Notes under the pieces: model-generated
Database searches by the model: none
What the model saw: the letters and a program-made list of their open reading frames with translations, nothing else
Told to the model about the DNA's origin: nothing
Part shown: positions 55,418-64,000 of the stretch, in pieces
Numbering within the stretch: position 1 is the stretch's first letter
Layout: every line of letters begins with the position of its first letter
Translations under genes and position numbers: made by a program
Assembly: GCA_941918925.1 (NCBI GenBank)
Contig: OW799234.1
Location: forward strand, 46,282,412-46,346,411
DNA from: Phyto melanocephala
Lineage: Eukaryota; Arthropoda; Insecta; Diptera; Rhinophoridae
Length of the DNA: 64,000 nt
Direction: 5' to 3'

Positions 55418-56126
55418 ACAAGTAACAGTGCTATATTCGGCCGTACCGAATCTTATATACCCTTCACAACGTGTAGTCATGCAATAACAATTGTTTGTAT
55501 AACCATTCATCTCATATAAAATACGTACATACATGCAAAAAACATACAAAAAAAAAAAAAATACAAAAAAAATATATTAAAAATAAAAAAAAAATAATAA
55601 TAAAAAAAATTACAAAAAAAAATAATAAAAAAAATGTAAAAAAAAATTTTTTAAAAAAACTTAAAAAAAAAATAAAAAAATATATAACAATAAAATAATA
55701 AATAATATATTAAATAAAATAAAATAAATTTTTTTGTCTCAGCTGGAATTTGATGCCACGTTGACTTTAACCAGTATGTATGTAGGTTGTTGTTGTAATT
55801 GTGAAAAAAACGAGGTGGTCGTGGTTTTTTGCTCATATCTCAGAAATTTATGGGGTGATTGTGCTGAATTTCAATAGCGATTCATTCCTGGATATTTCCA
55901 AGAGATTGATACCATATACAGATCTGAGGAACATATAGTTGCTTCTAAAAGTTGATTTAAACCAACACACGGACAGACGGACAGACGGTCAAGGCTTAAT
56001 CGACTCCTCTATTCATAAGCTTTCAGAAAATATATACTTTATGGGGTCGGAAATGAAAATTGTAGAAATTACAAACGGAATGACAAAGCTATATTTACCC
56101 TTGTGCACCACAGGTGAATGGTATAA
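55418..56126 (+). mobile_element. mini-me-like repeat, type C
   Basis: ACAAGTAACAGTGCTATATT, hairpin ATTCGGCCGTACCGAAT, an A-rich block, the tract CGGACAGACGGACAGACGG, and the end CACCACAGGTGAATGGTATA. It is followed by the right half of a hAT MITE (TAATCAGCTGACG ... ATGCCTTG, to 56189). Confidence 0.8.
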
Positions 56127-56129
56127 TAA

Positions 56130-56189
56130 GTGTTGAAAAAAATAATCAGCTGACGAGTCAAGAGTACCTGATGAATAAATATGCCTTGA
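56130..56189 (-). mobile_element. half of a CAAGGCATATTT hAT MITE
   Basis: The text from AATAATCAGCTGACGAGTC to GATGAATAAATATGCCTTG matches one end of the MITE family. The other half is not found on the far side of the mini-me copy at 55418-56126. Confidence 0.65.
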
Positions 56190-56292
56190 ATAAAATTGTA
56201 TCAATTTGTTGTTTCAAATTTAGCTTTGTATTTACTTTTACATATTTTACTTTAAAATGTATTAAGGTATAAAACAAAGTTTGTACGTATTT

Positions 56293-56668
56293 TTATACCC
56301 TTCACACAAAAGTATTTATGTATGTATATAGGTTTGTCACTCTGTGTGAAATTTCTACAATTTTCATTTCCGACCCCATAAAGTACATAATTTCTGAAAG
56401 CTTTTGAATAGAGGAATTGATTGAGCCCAATCCGTCCAACGGTTCGTCTATCCGTATGTGTGTTGAAATCAACTTTTAGAAGCCCCCTGACATCTCCTGG
56501 ACCCGCCTGAGGAATGAAAATATCAGAAGTATTCGGAAGTAGATCAGTATTGAAAATCAGAAAATTCGGTGCATAAACAACTGAGATTTGAGGAAAAAAC
56601 CACAACAACCTCGTTTTTTTACAACAACAACATACAACACATACATACAAACGTGGTATACTGGTCAG
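56293..56668 (-). mobile_element. mini-me-like repeat, type B, truncated
   Basis: TTATACCCTTCACACAAAAG at the left. It has the TTCCGACCCCATAAAGTACA block and GAAATCAACTTTTAGAAGCC, but no poly-T block or 5' hairpin. It breaks off near the tRNA-like block (GGTATACTGGTCAGAC). Confidence 0.7.
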
Positions 56669-56762
56669 ACCATGCAGAAAATATTGGACTACTTGGTTCA
56701 TTTTAGATAAATGTCCTAAATGTACATACTCCTATATAATGCAGTCTTGAACCATATCATTT

Positions 56763-57330
56763 TTATACCCTTCACCTGTGGTGTACAAGGGTATATATAG
56801 CTTTGTCATTCTGTTTGTACTTTCTACAATAAAGTATATATTTTCTGAAAGCTTATGAATAGAGGAGTCTATCAATCTTTTGGAAATATTCTTGAATGAA
56901 TCTGTATTGAAATTCAGCACAATCGCCGCATAACTTTCTAAGATATGAGCAAATAAACATGACTGCCTCTGCTTTTTCCCATATTTTTACCACCAAAATT
57001 AAAATTTATCAGCCATAGAATAATTTATAGGAACCTTTGCTACTATTTGTAAATATAATATGCCTCTAGAGATATTCGGAATTAGAGCCCGCTTTTTTTA
57101 ATATATATTCCAAAAAATTTACAAAATGGCAGACAATAAATTTATATTTGGGTCAAGTCTGGTATTTTAAAATGTAACTTCTTGAACACCCTCAATATTG
57201 GTATCAAATGAAAGAGGGCTTAACCTGTAAATTATTAAAAATTGTAAAATCCAAGATGGCGTCTGAAACAAAATGGCAGATCAAATTTTTAAACCCCATC
57301 AATCAAAACCCCATCATCACTCTTACTTGT
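56763..57330 (-). mobile_element. mini-me-like repeat, type C, with foreign middle
   Basis: TTATACCCTTCACCTGTGGT at the left, ACTCTTACTTGT at the right. The middle from about 56960 is unlike other copies and shares TCAATATTGGTATCAAATGA and AAGATGGC motifs with 60110-60290, so another repeat has entered. Confidence 0.6.
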
Positions 57331-57529
57331 TAAACAAGAGATTGTTAGTTAAACTACAAGTGTTTGTGCTTTAGCAATTACATATATTGTTGTCAAGACG
57401 TGTGGAATGGTCGTAGTTTTGAGACTACTCCGATGGGTTTTATCTTTGCTTTATCTTTGGATTAGTCTTAGTCCAATATAGAGTAAACTTTACATGCGTG
57501 TATCGACTAGTCGCGTTATCTGCAGTGGA

Positions 57530-57953
57530 GTGAAATCCCAGCTGAGGCAAAAAAACATTTATTTTTTTTTTATATTTTTTTGTTATTTCTATTATATATT
57601 TTTTTATTTTTATTATATACTACCTTGTGCACGCGACTTCGTTTGCGTAGTTATCGGGATAAAGGTAGACTTAGTATTAACAACAAAAATTAAAATATTT
57701 ACAACCCAAACAACCCGTTTAGGATGTGTTATGATGAGCTTGCCAACGACTTCGCGTTATTATCGCGATAAAAAGTAGCATATATGTTAATCTAGGTTGT
57801 TATCTATCGATGTGCCGTATTTCATTTAGTTCCGTTCAGCCGTTTTTGCGTGATTGAGTAACAAATATCCAAACATACAAACATTCACATTTAGTTATTA
57901 TATTTATAGGATAAGATTCGGCACGGCCGAATATAGCACTCCTCCTTGCTTAA
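57530..57953 (-). mobile_element. mini-me remnant with RTE-like insert
   Basis: CCCAGCTGAGGCAAAAAAAC at the left and GATTCGGCACGGCCGAATAT at the right are mini-me pieces in minus orientation. Between them is an RTE-like tail (57622-57914). Confidence 0.6.
57622..57914 (+). mobile_element. RTE-like LINE 3' end
   Basis: From TGTGCACGCGACTTCGTTTG through TTATCGCGATAAAAAGTAGC and GTTCAGCCGTTTTTGCGTGA to CCAAACATACAAACATTCAC and an AT-rich tail. This layout recalls 3' ends of insect RTE LINEs (from memory). A reverse copy is at 62560-62846. Confidence 0.55.
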
Positions 57954-58514
57954 TGAACCTTTGAAAAGCTTATGAATGAAGATGAGTATGACGGTTATAG
58001 TTTATAAACCTTTTTTTATAAAAATAAATAAATATTTTTGTTACATATTTTGCGTAAATTTCAACAAAAAACATTAAAGGTGAATTAATATGTACTAGCA
58101 TGTTCAGCGACCGTAATCTGGTTGTAAATGTGACTAAAATGATCAAGGCACAACTCTGACGAGCGACGAATTTCACCTAACACGACGAGTTCGTTAGTAA
58201 AATATTCGCTGCGTATAAAAAATAACTTCTATTATAGTTGATAAATTTGTTTACTATTTGTGCGAAAAACAACAAAATTCACATATTTTGGATTTGTGTA
58301 AAACTTTACAAAATATCAAATATAATTTATGCTAAAGTAAAAAACTTTTTGTTTGTACGTAAACGTTTGAATATTTACTTTTTATTGATTTGTTCGTAGT
58401 TCGACGGCGCAAGAAATAGAAATAAATCTATTGCCAGAGTACACTTATACAGGTAGCGGTTCCAGACCAGCTGATAGTTTTTTGTGTCCCAATGTTTGTC
58501 AAACTCCATATAAA

Positions 58515-59260
58515 ACAAGTAAGAGCGCTATTTTCGACCGTGCCGAATCTTATATACCCTTCACACCGTGTAGTCATGCAATAACAGTAGTTTGTATCAC
58601 CATTCCATATGATATACGTACATACATATAAAAACCATACATATATAAAAACATCCACATTGTAAAATTATAAATTTACGTATGTATGTTAAAAAAAAAT
58701 AAAAAAAAATCAAAAAAAAAATTAAAAAAAAAAAAATTTAAAAAATAATTAAAATATATATAATAAATATGAAACAAAAAAATAAAAAAAAAATATTTAA
58801 AAAAAAAATTAAAAAAAAATAATAATAAAAATATAAATAATATATTAAATAAAAAATAAAAAAAAATTAAAAAAAAAATTTAAAAAAAATAAAAAAAAAT
58901 TTTTTTTGGCTCAGCTGGGATTCAATGCCACGTTTTCTCTAACCAGTATACACGTTTGTATGTATGTATGTTGTTGTTGTAATGTTGTTTTTGTGAAAAA
59001 AATCGAGGTGGTCGTGGGTTTTTGCTCATATCTTAGTTGTTTATGTACCGATGTTTCTGATTTTCAATACCGATCTACTCCCCAATATTTCTGATATTTT
59101 AATACCTCACCCGAGTCCAAGCGATGTCGGGGGGCTTCAAAAAGTTGATTTCAACATACACACGGACAGACGGACAGACTGACTCCCTATTCATAAGCTT
59201 TCAGAAAATATATACTTTATGGGGTCGGAAATCAAAATTGTAGAAATTTCACACGGATTT
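58515..59260 (+). mobile_element. mini-me-like repeat, type B, 3'-truncated
   Basis: ACAAGTAAGAGCGCTATTTT start, poly-A block, tRNA-like block (complement) near 58908-58955, a CGGACAGACGGACAGAC tract. It stops at TTTCACACGGA, before the final GTGAAGGGTATA. Confidence 0.78.
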
Positions 59261-59292
59261 CAGTCCCAAGAATTGTAAAACTCCATATATAA

Positions 59293-60000
59293 ACAAGTAA
59301 CAGTGCTTATATACCCTTCACAACGTGTAGTCATGCAATAACAATTGTTTGTTTCACCATTCATCCCATATAAAATACGTGCATACGTACACGTTAGAAT
59401 AAATGTGGCATCGAATCCCAGCTGAGCCAAAAAAATTTTATTTTATTTAATATATTATTTATATTTTATTATTTTTTTATATACTTTTTTTAAAAAATTT
59501 TTTCAGAAAAATTTTTAAAAAATTTTTTTAAATTTTTTTTTAATTTTTTTTTTTGTAGTTTTTTTGATTATTTTTTTCTTATTTTTAATATTTTTTTTTT
59601 TTTAATTTTTTTTGTTTGGTATGTTTTTTACATGTAGGTATGTATGTATGTTGTTGTTGTAATTGTGAAAAAAAACGAGGTGGTCGTGGTTTTTTGCTCA
59701 TATCTCAGAAAGTTATGGGGCGATTGTGCTGAATTTCAATAGCGATTCATTCCTGGATATTTCCAAGAGATTGATACCATATACAGATCTGAGGAACATA
59801 TAGTTGCTTCTAAAAGTTGATTTCAACCAACATACGGACAGACGGATAGACGGACAGACGGTCAGGGCTTAATCGACTCCTCTATTCATAAGCTTTCAGA
59901 AAATATATACTTTATGGGGTCGGAAATGAAAATTGTAGAAATTACAAACGGAATGACAAAGCTATATATACCCTTGTGCACCACAGGTGAAGGGTATAAA
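59293..60000 (+). mobile_element. mini-me-like repeat, type C
   Basis: ACAAGTAACAGTGC start with the 5' hairpin deleted, then CTTATATACCCTTCAC, a T-rich block, a GACAGACGGATAGACGG tract, and the end CACCACAGGTGAAGGGTATA. Confidence 0.8.
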
Positions 60001-60370
60001 AAGAGACAAAAAATACTCTCTCTATGTTATCACCTTATATCTATTGCATTGTTCACCGCATATAGTAATTTTCGATTGTCGCCATAATTGTATGCATTCT
60101 TATATACACAAAATATAAAGATGGCCGCCAACACAAAATGGCGTACAATAATTTTATATATGGTCAAATTGCGGTTATTGGGTCGAATATAGTAATAACG
60201 GCTTTGCTCTCTTTAACCTCGGCAATATTGGTATCAAATGAAAGAGCTTGACTAGTAGAATACAACTAACTACGTAAAAATCAAAGATAGCGTCAGAAAT
60301 ACCGAAGTGAATTGGCGTAAAAAGTTAAATCTGAAATCGAAGCTACGATCTGGTCACTGTAACTTATAAT

Positions 60371-60970
60371 CAGCGTTGCCGTTTTTGGTTATTTATAACC
60401 AAAATTGGTTATTTTTTTTGCCAATGTGTAGATGCGTATTTTTTTTCCTTTTTGGTTACTTTTTTAAAGCCCAAAATTTAGTAGTATTTAATATGTTTAT
60501 GTATTTATAAATCATGTACGTTTAACATTGCAATGTTCTCATTTAAGTGACAATGTTTATACAACATTGTTAGCACTTGAAACCCTATTTCTTTTAGCAA
60601 ATCATCAACTCTGGAGTACGAAAAAATACATGACTGTTTTAAAAAACAAGCACAAGTACAAATATTTTTATATTGTATTAAAATTTAAAATAAATAAAAA
60701 TTTTGTTTTAAATAAAAGCTTTTTATTTATTTATCGTTCTTTGTAATAAAATTACCTTTAAGAGTTTTTATGTTACTTGATACGTAAGACTTGAATTTTT
60801 GGTTTTTTTTTAGTTCATAATTAATTCGTAAAGTACAAATATTTTTATAATAAAATACAAAACAAATTTAAAATAAATCAAATATATTTTAATATTGGTT
60901 ACTTTTTTTTTATTTGGTTACTTTTTGAAGTAATTTTGGTTGTAATTTTTTTTTGGTTGTGGCAACACTG
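60371..60970. mobile_element. hAT-type element, 600 bp
   Basis: Inverted ends CAGCGTTGCC (left) and GGCAACACTG (right). Perfect 8-bp duplication CTTATAAT (60363-60370, 60971-60978). Subterminal repeats of TTGGTTA/TTGGTT motifs are present. A 72-codon frame inside (60528-60746) may be a transposase scrap but has no motif I recognise. Confidence 0.9.
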
Positions 60971-61149
60971 CTTATAATATATGATAATATATGATGATCT
61001 ACATGATAATAAAGAGTATATATAGTATTTTACTCGTTTCTTATTTAAATCGGTTGTGTAATGTGAGCGTAAGTTAAGTAACAAAAAAACAACTTGCCTA
61101 TTAATATACATATAAGAAGATAAGCAGTACGTATTTAAGTTCATACTTG

Positions 61150-61330
61150 CAGGGTACACTTATACAGGTGGCGGTGGCAGCCCAGCTGATTATTTTTTTG
61201 TGTCCCTATGTTTTTCAATCTCCATATAAAAAAAGAGACTTAAGTGCCAAGAATTGTTAAACTCCATATATAAAAAAGAGAATCAAAAAATGCTCTCCCT
61301 TACGCTATCACCTTATGTAATTACTCCATG
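61150..61330. repeat. GGGTACACTTATAC repeat, uninterrupted copy
   Basis: GCAGGGTACACTTATACAGG, then GCAGCCCAGCTGATTA, ACTCCATATATAAAAAAGAG, and CGCTATCACCTTATGTAATT. It is the best reference for the split copy at 58437-60070. Confidence 0.65.
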
Positions 61331-61657
61331 CATAGTTGTACTATATATGTACTAATATTGCCTTGCTGACACAATTCATCAACCGAAGGGTATTTTGGTT
61401 CTTTGATTTAGTAGAAATTGCTTATAACATGAGATAAAAATCTAAAATTAGACAAGAAAAAGACGAATAATAGTTATAACAGAATTAAAATAAATACAAT
61501 GTTTTAACCAAGGCATATTTATTCATAAGCAAATATAAAAACTGAATATACTGAAAAAGAATTGCCAGCATTTAAATATGCACCAAAAACTTACGTCTAC
61601 ATCTTTTCTCAAATTTGTAGAAAAAATAATATTTTTGAATGAAAAAATAAAAAAAAA

Positions 61658-62372
61658 CTAGTAACAGTGCTATATTCGGCCGTGTCGAATCTTATATACC
61701 CTTCACAACGTGTAGTTATGCAATAACAATTGTTTTTATAACCATTCATCTCATATGAAATACGTACATACATATACAAAACAACCCATTGCAGAATTAA
61801 ATTGGGAAAAAAAAAAAAAATACAAAAAAAAAATGTATTAAAACAAAAAGAAAAAAAAAACAATAAAAAAAATTAAAAAAAAAATTTTTTTGAATAATTA
61901 AAAAAAAAATATATAAAAAAATAATAAAAATATAAATAATATATGAAATAAAATAAAATAAAATAATTTTTTTGGCTCAGCTGGGAGTCGATGCCACGTT
62001 TACTCTAACCAGTATATGTATATGTATGTTGTTCTTGTAATTGTTAAAAATACGAGGTGATCGTGGTTTTTTGCTCATATCTCAGAAAGTTATGGGGCGA
62101 TTGTGCTGAATTTCAATAGAGATTTATTCCCGGATATTTCCAAAAGATTGATACCATTCTCAGATCTGAGGAACATATAGTTAGTTGCTTCTAAAAGTCG
62201 ATTTCAACCAACACACGGTAAGACGGATAGACGGTCAGGGCTTAATAGACTCCTTTATTCATAAGCTTTCAGAAAATATATACTTTATGGGGTCGGAAAT
62301 GAAAATTGTAGAAATTACAAACGGAATGACAAAGCTATATTTACCCTTGTGCACCACAGGTGAAGGGTATAA
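61658..62372 (+). mobile_element. mini-me-like repeat, type C
   Basis: ACTAGTAACAGTGCTATATT, hairpin ATTCGGCCGTGTCGAAT, an A-rich block, the complement of the tRNA-like block near 61974-62014, a short GACGGATAGACGG tract, and the end CACCACAGGTGAAGGGTATA. Confidence 0.8.
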
Positions 62373-62559
62373 AAACATTTATATGTATATTTATATGAAA
62401 ATATTTGTTTATTGGTTGTTGGGTTTAAGCTGGTCTTTATGCATTTCACTGGTGCTTATGCCAGATCATCAGTAGACCTTTAAACCACAAAATTTATGAA
62501 AAAGTTTAAAATTATTACAAGCTTTATTCAAAATTTTCATAAACATATGAGAATCCTAC

Positions 62560-62846
62560 TATAATATAATAAATGTAAATGTTTGTATGTTTGGATATTT
62601 GTTACTCAATCACGCAAAAACGTCTGAACAGAACTAAATGAAATTCGGCACATAGATATATCACAACCTTGATTAACACATAGGCTACTTTTTATCGCGA
62701 TAATAACGCGAAGTCGTTGGCAAACTCATCATAACACATCCTAAACGGGTTGTTTGGGTTGTAAATATTTTTATTTTTGTTGTTAATAATAAGTCTACCT
62801 TTTATTCTGATAACTACGCAGACGAATCGCGGGCACAAGCTAGTTT
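62560..62846 (-). mobile_element. RTE-like LINE 3' end, reverse copy
   Basis: The reverse complement matches 57622-57914 along most of its length (GCGGGCACAAGCTAG end, TTATCGCGATAATAACGCG, CAATCACGCAAAAACG, TTTGTATGTTTGGATATTTG). Confidence 0.55.
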
Positions 62847-62951
62847 TAAATAAATCAAGAAAAAAATTTTAAAACTCTATATAAACCTAACCAACAATTT
62901 TCATTCATTTTTATTTATTTATAAACAAAAATTTTTAAATTTATTAGGAGA

Positions 62952-63207
62952 ATATCCCAGAGAAAGAATGTTTATTTTTCGGTTGCCCTCAATTATATTT
63001 AGTGTTAACCATGTGTTAGCCAAATATAGAGGAATTATAAAAGAAAACAATTTCCCCGAACTGCAATTACCTGATGTAAAAATACATGCGCTGATTCAAA
63101 CATATAAAAAATCTTTAAAAGACCTCTGGATGGAAAATAAGTTTACCGAAGATAACCAAAATTATTGCTTAGGCCATATAACCCAGCTAAGCATTACATT
63201 GGAGTAG
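62952..63207 (+). CDS. possible 3'-terminal exon of an unrecognised gene
   Basis: After TTTATTAG (a plausible acceptor at about 62948) the frame runs about 84 codons to TAG at 63205-63207, including FPELQLPDVKIHALIQTYKK and LWMENKFTEDNQNY. An AATAAA lies at about 63219-63226. The residue mix looks protein-like and unlike the poly-Lys/Phe frames of the repeats. An earlier Met (62968) would also give a 79-aa frame. I do not recognise the family, and no upstream exon was found in the repeat-filled DNA to the left. It could equally be an old gene fragment. Confidence 0.3.
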
Positions 63208-63239
63208 ATGTATTAACTACGAATAAAATACTACAATTC

Positions 63240-63878
63240 TTGGGAACACTATATATGAGTGAAAAATATTGAAAATTTTTTTATAGTATGATCCGGTGCG
63301 TTTTTTTTTTTGTGGTAAACTAAATGCATGAACATATTTAAGTTTTTTTAGCCAAATATAATAAAACGATTCAAAATCGAGTTGCTAATCTACTTTTTTA
63401 CTTGTTTAATTGTTTTTAACTGGCCAATAACGTAATTAAATAAATTCTTTAATCTAAAGTAATATTTAGAAGTTTATTTTAGAATATTTTGCATTCTTAT
63501 CTGCTTTTGAAGAGCATTACGAGTGTTGTTCTGATTTATGTAGGTACATATATAAAGCTTATTTTGTGAATGCATGAATATAATAAACAATTTTATAACA
63601 GCGCAAATAAATACAAATGGAAAATCCAACCAAAGAAGTGATTTTAAAATTTTATGATAACTGCTTATATACATACATTCATGCATGACTAACAAAATAG
63701 GACAATGTCGCTTATCTTGTCGTGCACAACGTTGACTTAAGAGGTAATATCACCTAGTTTAACGTCAATGTTAATATTGGCAAATATTGAATATTGCAAA
63801 ATTTCTTAATAAAGACTATACAAAGGTACTCTTAACAAGGTACCCGTAACTGATCAGCTTATAAAATTAAAAAAAAGA
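63240..63878. other. unassigned AT-rich sequence
   Basis: No supported gene or bounded repeat. Short ORFs here lack recognisable motifs. Confidence 0.4.
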
Positions 63879-64000
63879 ACAAGTAAGAGTGCTATATTCG
63901 GCCATGCCGAATCTTATAAACCCTTCACAACGTGTAGTCACGCAATAACAATTGTTTGTATTACCATTCATCTCATATGAAAAACAAACAAATATAAAAA
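63879..64000 (+). mobile_element. mini-me-like repeat, cut by the window edge
   Basis: ACAAGTAAGAGTGCTATATT, hairpin ATTCGGCCATGCCGAAT, then CCCTTCACAACGTGTAGTCA. Only the 5' end is visible, so the subtype (B or C) is open. Confidence 0.75.

Larger units (their letters stand above)
58437..60070. repeat. GGGTACACTTATAC repeat split by two mini-me copies
   Basis: Left part GAGTACACTTATACAGGTAG and ACCAGCTGATAG. The middle piece TCCCAAGAATTGTAAAACTC lies between the two mini-me copies. The right part is AAAAAATACTCTCTCTATG and TATCACCTTATATC. The order follows the copy at 61150-61330. Confidence 0.6.

Noticed and set aside
58906..59094. Recurring MAQLGFNATF-type ORFs (also 48103-48294, 28276-28536)
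   Set aside because: Recurrence comes from the repeat itself: the frame spans the tRNA-like block and a TATG microsatellite, and differs in length in each copy.
1..64000. CRISPR array, operon or prokaryotic features
   Set aside because: Spliced genes and eukaryotic transposons throughout; the direct repeats seen are interspersed transposons, not spaced arrays.

Overview
This window is AT-rich nuclear DNA from a higher fly (Brachycera; a calyptrate or other schizophoran is most likely). The evidence is spliced genes with GTAAGT donors, dense dipteran transposable elements, ACATAC/TATG microsatellites, and many copies of a repeat built like the dipteran mini-me family. That repeat has a GACR-rich tract, a short core and a TA-rich tract ending in TATACTTTATGGGGTC. 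Nothing in it is bacterial.

Host genes. Two tandem genes on the minus strand encode proteins of the nose-resistant-to-fluoxetine (NRF-6)-like / acyltransferase-3 family. Gene A (52630 to 38524, eight exons, 708 codons plus stop) is complete, and its phases agree across every junction. Gene B (35544 to 29777, six exons) has the same exon plan but no exons 7 and 8 in the window: either it is truncated, or its sixth intron runs past the left edge. Both share a TATA box in a conserved promoter block about 80-90 bp before the ATG. A possible last exon of an unrelated plus-strand gene lies at 62952-63207.

Left 28 kb: a nest of transposons. An old CR1-like LINE on the minus strand (26975 down to 26268, then 3284 down to about 850) was split by a BEL/Pao LTR retrotransposon (3285-26267, 5-bp duplication TCATG). 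That element carries inside it: a LOA/I-group LINE (3971-12836, 13-bp duplication), itself split by a CR1-like LINE with an intact ORF2; two long mini-me-type copies; a Harbinger-like MITE containing a hAT MITE; and a TA-flanked TIR element. With the inserts set aside, the BEL element reads LTR - leader - gag - pol - 76 nt - a third ORF - LTR. The third ORF is a zinc-knuckle/degenerate-protease protein in the position where errantiviruses carry env.

Right half: introns and intergenic DNA filled with short repeats. About fifteen mini-me-like copies of three subtypes are present, with hAT MITEs (8-bp duplications), RTE-like 3' tails and Tc1/mariner remnants. A 2.76-kb element with about 330-bp inverted repeats (44285-47048) encloses a decayed copy of a Cys-rich arthropod protein family of unknown function.

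The two most interesting items are the env-position third ORF of the BEL element and the long-TIR transposon carrying the orphan protein family.
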